Below, in pieces: positions 1 through 8,934 of a DNA stretch of 11,835 nucleotides; the first letter of the stretch is position 1; each line of letters begins with the position of its first letter. The stretch is from NCBI GenBank assembly GCA_910592205.1, contig CAJVPJ010001159.1:1-11835 (forward strand), given 5' to 3'. A program made the translations under genes and the position numbers. The DNA comes from Paraglomus occultum (Eukaryota > Glomeromycota > Glomeromycetes > Paraglomerales > Paraglomeraceae). The notes below the pieces were generated by a model. The model was given only the letters and a program-made list of their open reading frames with translations. It was not told the origin of the DNA and ran no database searches.

Positions 1-437
1 TTTAGAATTTGTCAATACTAACTATACGTACGCTTTATCGAATTTCAATTACACCTCATTGAATGAATCGTTCTGCGGGTAGTGGTAGTTGAAGATAATT
101 AACAGAATTCAGCTATTTTTTCTAAATCTGGGGCATTGTCATAGAATTGTGCAGTTTTGCGCGAATAAACATTATTTTGATCACATGTGTTATACGATTC
201 TTCTGATACATGCAATGTCTTCCAAATAAACGTTCTGAACTTTCAATGTATACGTATGTAAATGTGGGTTTGGAAATTTGACAGAGTTTACATTGTGATA
301 TAATTACATATGACGGTAACGAAACGTTATGAAGCATATTTAACTGTCATGATCGACAGTGCAGTAATTTGTTACGCGTAATACTCTTTATTGTATCATG
401 AAATAAGAATCAAGTGTATATGAACGATATAATATAA

Positions 438-640
438 AGGCGTAATGCAAGTGGTAATATCACAAGTGACTTGCGCTTATATAGATTAGTTATTTCTTAT
501 GCTAAAACTTACAAACTCTAAAGTAGCATATATTTAAAACAAACTCAGTTGTTTATACGCAATTAGGGTTGATATCATAATGCCAATAAATGATTTATAA
601 TGTTGTTACCTGGTTGTCTTTACTATTTCAATCCGACATA
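438..640. repeat. Diverged dispersed repeat, copy A
   Basis: This stretch aligns colinearly with 8477-8630. Both begin AGGCGyAATrCAA and then share a TAATAT, a TATAGATTA/CATAGATTA block, a TAAAGT...CATATTTA block, the identical 14-mer TTGTTTATACGCAA (549-562 against 8556-8569), a TAGGTTG-like block, and TCTTTACTATT (617-627 against 8602-8612). Copy A carries extra segments of about 12-19 nt. No terminal inverted repeats or coding capacity are visible. It could be an old transposable-element fragment or a duplicated regulatory segment. The outer limits are uncertain. Confidence 0.6.
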
Positions 641-3480
641 CAACAATGCAGCAGACGCTAGTATGAATAATTATTGCTATCGTTGGAAGATTTATGTAGG
701 CGTATTATTGTGTGCAGCGACATGGAAAGTTATGAATCCGTATTTACATCGAAAATAATTGCGTTGGTATCAAGAGAAAATATGTCGACATTTTGATCAA
801 GTTGTGTTATTGATACTTTTAGATATATATAATTTTCCATTTATGGCGAAAAGAAAAAAACTAAATTTTTTATATTCTGAAATGTGCGTAGTTATGGGAA
901 ATTAAAATAATATATGTAATGTGTTTTAGTTATAATTAGAATAAATCGCCTACAACAAACATAAATGTAAAATACACTAAACCGAAATATAATGCTATTT
1001 ATGGGTTACTGAACTAATAACCGTCATTTATTAGTCTAATTGTAATGTTTTCGGGGCAAACAAAAATATACTAATAACATTTAACGATAATTTTAATCAT
1101 TTAGTAAACTAACCAAACTTTACTAGAAAAGGTTGTCACTAGGAGAGGGAGATATTGTGAGTTAAAAATTCTAAATTTATATAATAATAAACTGCATGAC
1201 AGTTGCCTTGTTATTGTAACACATTCGCTTTATGTATTAAAAAAAAATACTGCGGCACGCAATTTTATTTTTTTATAAATACACTCACGATGTCGCGGGA
1301 TGTGGGGAGGTCCTTATTTACAGCAGTATATAAAAATCGGATATAAGGATATATAAAAGTGGTCGTAAAAAATCTTCCTGAAGAAGTAATTCAAGGAAAG
1401 TTTAATATGGGAAATGATACAAGCAAATGACGAATGGAATGCCATCATTGACAAATCAGGTTAACATCGAATTAAGGTAAATATTATTATAAGTTAATTA
1501 GATAGAAAAACTTCAGTTTTCTTAAGAATTGTTGGCGATATTAGTTTATAAGCCGGAAAATTTTTGATAAATCTCAGCGAAAATAAAAGTTGTTGACAAT
1601 TTCTGTCATTATTCCCGTTTACAATAACAGTGAATTAGTCAAGTTACTCAAATTTATATTAGCTACTAGTAATGCTTCCACTCCCAATTTTATTCTCAGC
1701 AATAATTTCGTCGAAATACTTTTCTGAGATCTGTTTATGGTTGTTTCTTTTTTAAGCTTTTTGGTAAACTTTATTAGCAGTAACGCTTTGAAGAGTTTAT
1801 GTTACTCTTGATCAGATTTATTTTATAGAAAATTATTACTAAGAGACATTCTCCTACAGAATTAATGTATTTATATTCTAATAGAATTATTACCTACAAT
1901 AATGTTAGTATGTTGGAAATATGTTATTGAAATACAGATATATGCCCATTGCCATCTACGCATTGCGTGACGTGTGTTATAAATGTAGCGTTATTGTTGT
2001 GCATTTGTGCGGTGGGTTTTACGGTAGTGATGGTGTAGACTCACGTTCGGACGTGTGGTATATCAGAAGAAGAATATGAAAGTCTATCTAGCATTACATG
2101 TGGCGAACAATCGGCGTGAGATAATTTACCTGATAAAAATCCGATTCATCAACTATTTTTTTGAGTGTTACACGGGTCAATTCATTCCATTCCGCTATGT
2201 GCGTGCATCCATGGCGTAATGGCGTCATTGTAATAAATTAGTCAAACTAATCCCAAGAAAAAGAATTGAGAAATAAATTAGTTGAAGCAAATAATTCGAC
2301 AGTTGAGTTTATGAAAGAACAACGTGTTGCTTGCATGTAATTAAAAAAATTTAATATCGTAATAATGTGGCAAATAATCTGGGACCTGACTTTCTAATAG
2401 TTTTTAACTTGGCTAAACAACATGTCCATCTCGTTTGTATAGATAAAATTTGAAACTTTGAATTATTAAATGATAAGACAATTGACAATTTTGATATTAT
2501 GAATTAATTTCGGCTATTTGCATATCTGCAGCTGAATCCTCCAGTAGTAAGAGCATACTGGAATATTTACTTCTTTTTTGTTTCGAGATTTGACAAGGTG
2601 TTTAGTTATATTGCACAACCTTAAAACTTTACTTCCTGATATAAACAATCACAGAGGTAAATGTTTATTGCCAGAGTTAAAATGAGAATAAATAAATATA
2701 GGTTGTATGACTGAGCCAATAATAAACAATTCTAAATTGTTATCTTCAGGTCCGATACGTTAAACGTACATTATTTCTGAAAAATTTGCTGGTGTGCAAC
2801 CTTTATCTGAAATATATGGCTAATGTTAGGACACAGCTAATTAACCTACGGATACAAAAAGGGATAGTATGTACGAAGCGAGTGTAACACGAAACGGAGT
2901 CTAGAATTTTACGCAACAAATTGATGAAACTTGACAATACAAATTAAGCGTAACATAATTAGGCAAGCAATATCGAAGCACGAGATAAGGTGGGAGGATA
3001 GATCAACGTTGCAATAAGTGTTTGAAAAATAAACGGTAATACATTTATTTGAAGCGAAATTAACAATCATATTATGCGTGACGATCACCGTAATCAAGAG
3101 TGAAGTTAGTGGTAGGAATAACCCATTATGGTCATCTGTGTTTCGAATTAAGAAAATTGATTCCCTTTATGAGTAATAAGAATAGGACAATGCGGATAAG
3201 AAATATCAAAAATGAATTAAATTTACTTTTTGTTATTATAAAAGAATAAATAATGGGAACTTAAATCATCCAATTCATTATCAATGTGAGTATATATTTT
3301 CACAGTAAATGAAATCTTAAGTAGGTATTAGTTTGTCAGATGAGTTAGCAAGTAGAGAATAGCATGTTTTCAAAAGGACCAAGAGACAAAAACTTATAAA
3401 ACGTTGGTCCCCATAGGGTGGAGAGTGGTCGTACCATTACGCACACCGTACCGTATGTATAAATAAAGTGCCGATGGAGA

Positions 3481-3511
3481 GAACGAAGAACGAAGAACGA
3501 AGAACGAAGAA
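3481..3511. repeat. GAACGAA heptamer microsatellite
   Basis: Four perfect head-to-tail copies of GAACGAA followed by GAA. The array lies inside a weak minus-strand reading frame (3394-3639) that has no ATG at its beginning, so I treat it as non-coding simple sequence. Confidence 0.9.
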
Positions 3512-4159
3512 ACATAAAATAGGCAATTTACATTGTACTTAGCGTTAATATACTGTTGCCGTACTACAGTATGGCCAATTATCATATGAAGCAACATTGC
3601 AGAAACAATAAATAGATCAAATTTATTGAAACGCAACACACTGTAGATATTATCACTGCGATATCATTAAATTATGACTTGTAATACATATTACCGAACT
3701 TGTTTTATAATTTTGATTTTATTATGACTGACCAACTCTCTAGTTACCTTTTAACACTCGAATAATTACGTAAACTAGGATACCATCCATTCCAACAATC
3801 AAAACTCTCCGATCATTGAGTTATTACAGTAAACTACAAAAGACAGGCCACTGTTAAGACTTAAGCCCTAGAGTAAAAGAGCAAAACTCCTCTTAACTAA
3901 AAATCTTGTTCGATTATAAACAGTTATTCTAGAATTTGAAACAAACTATTGATTGAATAACGATGAGCTGACATGTTGTTTACGAGGAGACTGCGATTGC
4001 TTCCGATAGGTTTATCTTTGCTAAATGAGATTGCTGCTCCAACAATGGTAAGTTGTCACTTTTTTCATTGAATAATTCCGCAACGCTGTGCGACTTGATG
4101 TAACACATTACGGGGTGCGTCTGTTTGATCGACCATGTAACTTGACATTAATGTTGAAG

Positions 4160-4351
4160 TCACAAAGAGCAATCGAGTGTTACATACGTGTAAACGCACT
4201 TACAGTATTTAAACCGACAAAGACGAACGCAGAAATGAGTTCTTGACTGCAAAATGCCCGATCCAGAACTAGACACACTTGTCAATTGTGTAAGGGCAAT
4301 AGCGGCGGTAAGCCAGTAGCAAGTTGATCGTTTTTTAACGAGAATATTCAT
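4160..4351 (-). CDS. Possible small secreted peptide or signal-peptide exon
   Basis: An ATG at 4351-4349 opens a 63-codon frame. The first 30 residues look like a signal peptide: basic start with KK and R, then a hydrophobic run (YWLTAAIALTQL), then a small polar region (SVSSSGSG). The remainder is cysteine-rich, with a C-x3-C-x4-C-x-C spacing. Codons are richer in G and C than the flanks. A strong splice donor (ACT|GTAAGT, cut after 4204) lies inside the frame, so this may instead be the first exon of a longer gene; I could not fix a downstream acceptor. It is divergent to the membrane-protein gene, with only 64 bp between the two starts. No family is recognised, and a chance frame is possible. 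Confidence 0.3.
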   Translation of the reverse strand: MNILVKKRSTCYWLTAAIALTQLTSVSSSGSGILQSRTHFCVRLCRFKYCKCVYTYVTLDCSL

Positions 4352-4415
4352 TAATTTTACATAATATTAAATTTATTAGTTTGCTGTTATCGGCGCAGGG
4401 CTCACACTCTTCTAT
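4352..4415. promoter_or_regulatory. Possible shared divergent 5' region
   Basis: These 64 bp separate the minus-strand signal-peptide frame from the start of the plus-strand membrane-protein gene. If both are real, they share a very short bidirectional 5' region, or their untranslated regions overlap. The segment ATTTATTAG just before 4381 also resembles a 3' splice site, so an upstream untranslated exon of the plus-strand gene is possible. No clear TATA box is seen. Confidence 0.25.
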
Positions 4416-5254
4416 ATGATAAGGAGCCGAGACATCGTTCTATCTATCTTTAAACTACTAATTAACGGAATAGCTCTAACCTTTGCTATATCAAGCATCA
4501 AGGATTTGAATGACCCAGGCAAACCAAATATTCATGAAGATTATAATCCACAAACACACAGCGCTTTAATTTACGTCACTCTTACTACTACGGAGAGTGT
4601 TAGGATGACATCTTACTGTTTGATGATATTGATGATATTGACATTGATATTATATACACTAAAGCGTACACGACTCACTAATTGCAATGCTATTTTGGGC
4701 ATAATTTTGCTGATTATTCTTTGGGTGTCTGGGGTAAGTTTACTTTGTTAATGTACTTGGCGTCATATATCTATTACATTTTACTTTCTAACGCAATATA
4801 TTTAACTTTGTAGATTAGTTTCGTGGTATTTGCATTGATGCCGACGATGCCGACGCAGACTTTAATTGATGAATCCGATATAAGCGCTCGTGCAAGTGTT
4901 ATAGTTGGAGTAATAGTAGTTATTTTCGCTGCGATTCGATTGATACATCATCGCTGTGTGACTACATTTGATCCACCAAATGCGTTATTATTTACATTGA
5001 ACTTGTTTAGAGTTTTGCTCATACCAGTCCATGTGGTACTTTTCGCTTTTTATCCAGTTGGCGCGACGATAACTATTATTATAATTTTGATTTTAACGTC
5101 TGCCAAAATCGAATACCCTCAGAATTCGGACACTGTCGATGCAGATGTTCTCCCTGTTAATTCAGTGGAGCATGTTCCCTCTGTTAATGCGATGGCGCAT
5201 GTTCCCTCTATTAATAATGTAGGCATGGGACATGTCCCGGCAGGGGTTTGTTGA
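4416..5254 (+). CDS. Uncharacterised protein with about six membrane spans
   Basis: Exons 4416-4733 and 4814-5254 join in phase 0 to give 252 residues. The donor is GGG|GTAAGT, the acceptor is TTTGTAG|ATT, and a CTAAC branch point lies about 24 nt before the acceptor. The start is the first ATG after an in-frame TAG at 4375-4377. Hydrophobic segments fall at about residues 7-26, 64-83, 91-118 (split by the intron), 135-150, 163-185 and 188-203, so it should be an integral membrane protein. The N-terminus has no cleavable signal. The C-terminal tail (about 225-250) is soluble and contains three imperfect repeats around HVPS/HVPA (HVPSVN, HVPSIN, HVPAG). I do not recognise the family; the layout resembles small insect tetraspan-type orphan proteins. 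The gene structure is convincing, the function unknown. Confidence 0.75.
4734..4813 (+). other. Intron of the six-span membrane protein gene
   Basis: 80 nt, GTAAGT...TTTGTAG, with a pyrimidine-rich end and TTTCTAACG as a likely branch point. Without splicing the frame stops after five further codons. Removing it keeps the frame and completes a hydrophobic segment. Confidence 0.8.
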
Positions 5255-5642
5255 TCATTATACCAGAAAAGAAAATTTGTTATCTTCAGTCAAAATTAAT
5301 ATTTATGCTTATTGTTAAGGGTCATTGCAAACATACGGTAGACAAGTTTTTCTAAATCCAATTATGAGTATTTAAGAAAAATAAAAATGTTCAATATCAG
5401 CATCGAGCGTTACATAAAAAACGTTGTGCTCATTGATTGTGATATTAGACACTATGCCTATTGCGATGAGGACTGGATTTGCGACGCAGATTAAAACATT
5501 AATATAAATATAAAGATAACACGAATTTTACTAATAGCTAGAGCAGTTGTGTTGTGCTGAGCCCGGCGGACTGGCGAAGTACGACAAGCATAGTGATATT
5601 CTAATTTGCTCGAAAGTAGAACGAAACGTTAATCAAAATACA
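5255..5642. other. 3' flank of the membrane-protein gene
   Basis: It holds the probable 3' untranslated region. An open plus-strand frame with ATG at 5387 and stop at 5492-5494 (35 codons, three cysteines near its end) overlaps the untranslated region. I do not regard it as a supported gene. Nothing else is seen. Confidence 0.4.
5380..5385 (+). terminator. Polyadenylation signal AATAAA
   Basis: The first AATAAA after the stop of the six-span membrane-protein gene, about 125 nt downstream, a usual distance for a short 3' untranslated region. No strong GT-rich element follows. Confidence 0.45.
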
Positions 5643-5879
5643 TTAATTAAGAACATAAGAACTTATTGAATTAGTTTCACAAAATGCAGAATCAAAACAC
5701 ATTTGTATAGTATAAATATTAGTCTTATGTGGCAACAAACGGCTATATTCTTCGATTACCATGGCATTCTTGTGTCCCACGTTCCCACGTCGGAAGCGGC
5801 TGGTATATACGCGCCTGCAGAAACATGTGACTAGAATGAATAAAATATTGGCTAATAAGGTGTTGCGTTTATGTATCAT
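5643..5879 (-). CDS. Possible small secreted or membrane-anchored peptide
   Basis: An ATG at 5879-5877 opens a 78-codon frame ending in TAA. The N-terminus (MIHKRNT, then LLANILFILVTCF) fits a signal peptide or a single membrane anchor, followed by a basic stretch (CRRVYTSRFRRG) and a polar remainder with three cysteines. Codon use is mixed. No domain is recognised and no AATAAA is close downstream. The frame lies alone between the membrane-protein gene and the BTB gene. It may be a true small gene or a chance frame; length and signal-like start are the only support. Confidence 0.3.
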   Translation of the reverse strand: MIHKRNTLLANILFILVTCFCRRVYTSRFRRGNVGHKNAMVIEEYSRLLPHKTNIYTIQMCFDSAFCETNSISSYVLN

Positions 5880-6704
5880 TAATGCAAACGCATTCTGGAG
5901 AGAAAATTACGTACTTGACGCTGGTTGGCCTGCTGCATAAAGTAAGATGGTGTAGCGAAATACTAGCAGTGTATTATTCCATTATTAAATGGCTTTTTTT
6001 TGCTCGGTTGTTCCTGCCACTCAAAAATGCTGCTTGAACGGATAGTGCCGCTTTGCCAAACCCGGTAATATTCCGATTGACCATACGTAAAACGAATGCG
6101 ATGCAAGTAAGTTGAAATAAATGTAGATAGTGAGGTAAGACTATTGAGTCATAAGCGTTTTCAAAAAACTTCGATGATGAACAGCGTAAGAGTTTGAGAT
6201 GTAATCGTTAGCGAAACCAATGAATAAATCAATATTGCCCAATAATAATAACTATCCTTTGTTTAATACTTCAGGGCAATCTGCACTGTCGATCGGAAGT
6301 AGCACGTGGTGGAAATTACCATATCAAGAGGGTTATCGTTAAGTAAATAGGAAATTTTCCATAGTAATAGACAAGTAATACTGTATTTGTCTGTGCACCG
6401 CCAGTCAATGGTTCAATAAATTTGCCGTTGTTTTGGTTCAGGGATAAAACGAAAACGTTGCGGCTCCACCAGGTATACGACTACTTTGTATTTCGTAATT
6501 ATTTAATGTTTCTATACAATTAATGATGTAAACGTTACAGTTTTTCCCTGATTGTTAATTATCAATGAATGACATCTTTGCCATGTTAATATTATCATCA
6601 ATTTTCAATTCTCATACCAAAACATTGTATACAGATAACTATTACTAATCAATGTCAAATCTTTGTCATGTCAATATTATCAATATACTACTCTTACTAC
6701 TGTA
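5880..6704. other. Region between the small peptide and the BTB gene, no supported gene
   Basis: This stretch contains the 3' flank of the BTB gene. A 33-codon plus-strand frame at 5989-6090 begins with ATG and is interrupted by one TAG; it is cysteine-rich but too short to support. No AATAAA for the minus strand was found close to the BTB stop codon. A duplicated segment lies at 6562-6684. Confidence 0.45.
6562..6684. repeat. Short direct duplication next to the BTB stop codon
   Basis: Two imperfect copies, 6562-6602 and 6649-6684, about 86 nt apart. They share ATCTTTG-CATG-TAATATTATCA with point changes and short indels. Both lie just outside the 3' end of the BTB gene, so they would be in its 3' untranslated region. 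No function is evident. Confidence 0.55.
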
Positions 6705-8219
6705 TTATCTTAGTTTTTTTACTAAAAACACCTCCCAATCAATCCATTCAAAATAATCTGATGAAGATCTTATTGGAACTTGATATGCGCTTTTGCGAGC
6801 ACGAGGTTTACTACATGTGCCGTTTCCAAATGTTAAATCAGCGCCGCCATCCCCAAATATGGGAAAATAATCTTCATTATTACGAACAGCATACGAATTA
6901 TCAACAACGAAACTTACTATACTCTTATCAATATCTTTACCTAATGCAAATATAAAACTTTCTTCAGTGGTAACATACATTATTCCAGAAATCCATGCGG
7001 TTGGGTTGTATCCACCAAGTATTTCCCCAGTATCTGATACTTTACCAACGGTAATTGTGGGGCCCTTGTCATTGCACAATTCTCTAAATTTTGCAACTGT
7101 ATTACCATCCCTGCTTTGTCTGTAAAGTAGAGTAAGTTTATAAGCAACATCTCGCTCCATGGGGACCCTTTTATTCTGTTGAAGTCTCGTTTTTGATTCC
7201 ACGATTTTTGATAAAATCCACTCTGCTTGCTGCTCATTTATGATAACTGAATCAATGTTATTATTATGTTTTCTTGATGGTAGTATGCATGTGACTGGTT
7301 TATAGCTGCTATCCATATGATGATTGAGTAAATCATAACGCAGTTTTCTTGGCAATAACTCATGATACAGAGCTATCATGTTAGGAGTGATACTGAAAAC
7401 TCTTATATGTGGTATAAAATCTGCTATAATATCCTTGACTGTGTTAATATCATTAAATGACCAATCATTTGGATCATTTGCAAGCTCTAGTTCAGGAACT
7501 TGTTTAGTGGCCCATTGTATGACTGACAACCATACATCATCTTCTGCCATATCAAGGTCATCATTCTTGAGAAGAGTAATCAAAGTTTCTTTTGGTAAGA
7601 TTGCAAAATCACTTGATTTAATAACAATATCTGGATGTGAAATCATAATCCGATTGCAATAATCCAAAAGCCTGTTCAAAGAAGACACAGATACAGCATA
7701 CTTGTGAACTGTGAAAATATTCTGTTGAATCCATTCCTGTTGATCAATCAACCAAGTTTCGATTGCAGTGAGAAGATCAAGCAGTTCAAACTTTCTGGCT
7801 CCATCCATAAGCCTGATCCAACCAATATTCTTGCATGCATCATAGGATATTCGCCCCGTGTAGATATATCTATTATGAAATTGCAACGAATGTTAGAATA
7901 ATTATTGTCCATATGACGCGTGCCCATGCCGTTAATATTAACATTCTTACCTGAGCAAGATTTCGAAAACGTCAGGAGTCACATCTTCGAATGTGAATGT
8001 TATGGCAGGCTTGTGAATCTCGTCAGACGACTCTGCATTCCCCGTTAAGCTTTTCTCAAGAAATTTGCTTCTCGTGCATAATACCAACGTATGAGCAAAA
8101 AATATTTTGCTATTTGGTTCCTTTCCAATGTGGATTGAAACATCTGTATATCTGCGACTTTCATACAGTTTCTCATAGTCGGCTGAAAGACCCGAGGACA
8201 AATCAACAAAATCGCTCAT
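6705..8219 (-). CDS. BTB-BACK-TLDc domain protein, Glomeromycotina-like
   Basis: Exon 1 is 8219-7951 and exon 2 is 7869-6705. Spliced, they give 477 residues. The start is the first ATG after in-frame TGA codons; a TTG at 8231 is not a credible eukaryotic start. The BTB/POZ fold is at about residues 22-98 (YTDVSIHIG, FFAHTLVLCTRSKFL, VFEILLRYIYTG, the last crossing the intron). A BACK domain follows at about 130-260 (LLKNDDLDMAEDDVW, VIQWATKQ). The TLDc domain is at about 295-475, with LLYRQSRDG (337-345), NDKGPTITV, GGYNPTAW (375-382) and TTEESFIFAL. BTB mediates dimerisation and often recruits targets to Cullin-3 ligases; TLDc is linked to oxidative-stress proteins and V-ATPase regulation. 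The substrate is unknown. Length and domain order match the expanded family in Rhizophagus-type fungi. The frame is intact, so the gene is probably functional. Confidence 0.9.
7870..7950 (-). other. Intron of the BTB-BACK-TLDc gene
   Basis: 81 nt on the minus strand. The donor is CTCAG|GTAAGA, the acceptor is CATAATAG|AT, and the CTAAC branch point lies about 24 nt upstream of the acceptor. Splicing restores the BTB core motif ILLRYIYTG, with the arginine codon split AG|A. Unspliced RNA would stop at the TAA directly after the donor G. Its size and branch-point placement closely match the intron at 4734-4813. Confidence 0.88.
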
Positions 8220-8758
8220 TTCTTTATACAAAGATTCAAAGATATTCAGACATTGATAATAAGACTCTCCCGAGCGATAATGTTCTGAACGAACGAACGA
8301 TCATCACTGTGCTGTAGGTACGATATTACTGACGGATATTCCGTTGGGACTTGCTATGCAAATGCATATGAATTATGGGCGAAAATTCCCAAATGTCAAA
8401 CAATTACGTCATACATCAACATCGGGATCGAACTCTTTTCACATTCCTTATGATGTGATGCTCACAATCGTCGTACAGGCGCAATACAAATAATATTACA
8501 TAGATTATTCATTCATCATGTTAAAAATTTATAACGTTAAAGTGACACATATTTATTGTTTATACGCAAATAGGTTGTCTCGTACTGTCAATGAAATAAT
8601 TTCTTTACTATTCCAACATGACATATGATGGACATCCCATCCCCAGATATACCGACCCCTGTAGTTACAAGTCCTGTTGAACAGTACGACTATACATCGA
8701 TAAATGTTACTATTTGACGCACCTTTTCTTATTCAGATTACAGCTGACACAAATTTAG
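8220..8758. other. 5' flank of the BTB gene
   Basis: Upstream of the BTB start on the minus strand. A TATAAAG sits only a few bases before the ATG, too close to be a core promoter element. A GAAC/GAAC/GAAC run is at 8287-8298, and the second copy of the diverged repeat lies at 8477-8630. No clear TATA box or coding exon is seen before 8739. Confidence 0.35.
8477..8630. repeat. Diverged dispersed repeat, copy B
   Basis: Partner of the segment at 438-640, in the same orientation about 8.0 kb away. The identical blocks are TTGTTTATACGCAA (8556-8569) and TCTTTACTATT (8602-8612), with intermediate similarity between them and short deletions relative to the other copy. It lies about 260 nt upstream of the BTB start codon. 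It has no coding capacity and no visible terminal repeats. Confidence 0.6.
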
Positions 8759-8917
8759 TCCGGGAATACAATCGGTTGTCAAAGAGCATCATCAATGCTT
8801 GAAAGAAATTTTGGGCTTGGTACGAATATAATTCAGGTAAAAAAGCAGGCAATTTTTGTGGATATAGACTGTGCCTTTAGCGAATGCAGCGATGACGGTT
8901 TTTACGGGGGCCTGTAA
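8759..8917 (+). CDS. Possible 3' terminal exon, product unknown
   Basis: An AG at 8757-8758 is followed by 52 open codons ending in TAA (8915-8917), with AATAAA 17 nt later and a GTGTGTG stretch right after it. This is the layout of a last exon. An internal ATG lies at 8795, so a 40-residue free-standing frame is also possible. A better acceptor (CTTTTCTTATTCAG, cut before 8739) would open a different frame of 21 codons, so the reading frame is uncertain. A possible donor, CAG|GTAAAA, also lies within it. No family is recognised and no upstream exon was found in the window. Confidence 0.25.
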   Translation, partial: SGNTIGCQRASSMLERNFGLGTNIIQVKKQAIFVDIDCAFSECSDDGFYGGL

Positions 8918-8934
8918 CAGTGACTAGATTTACT

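Larger units (their letters stand above)
1..4159. other. Gene-free AT-rich stretch
   Basis: I see no convincing gene on either strand. Reading frames are short and lack a good start, a domain or a splice pattern. Features inside it are a diverged repeat copy (438-640) and a heptamer array (3481-3511). A short frame near 1289-1430 (+) has a start and about 24 open codons after one stop, which is within chance expectation for this composition. The stretch may hold introns or untranslated exons that cannot be recognised by eye. Confidence 0.55.

Noticed and set aside
122-337. Minus-strand 71-codon frame at the left edge
   Set aside because: Starts at a non-ATG codon, with no signal, domain or splice pattern. 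I checked whether it could be a BTB copy paired with the left repeat and saw no resemblance.
1289-1430. Plus-strand frame with ATG, one stop, then 28 open codons including VVVKNLPEEVIQGKF
   Set aside because: The protein-like look is tempting, but the open runs are within chance for this composition and no splice or polyadenylation signal fits.
2909-3097. Minus-strand 62-codon frame
   Set aside because: No domain, no supporting signals, and a length expected by chance.
3394-3639. Minus-strand 81-codon frame with hydrophobic start
   Set aside because: It starts at TTG, and the GAACGAA microsatellite inside it explains part of the open frame.
5989-6090. Cysteine-rich 33-codon plus-strand frame with an internal TAG
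   Set aside because: Too short, broken, and without a signal peptide or polyadenylation signal.
6668-6955. Plus-strand frame of 95 codons over the 3' end of the BTB gene
   Set aside because: Antisense shadow of the TLDc domain; its composition is low-complexity tyrosine-rich and no domain is visible.
6980-7237. Minus-strand frame of 85 codons inside exon 2
   Set aside because: A second frame of the same strand within the TLDc coding region; a shadow.
7378-8317. Three plus-strand frames opposite the BTB and BACK coding region
   Set aside because: Antisense shadows of a well-identified gene.
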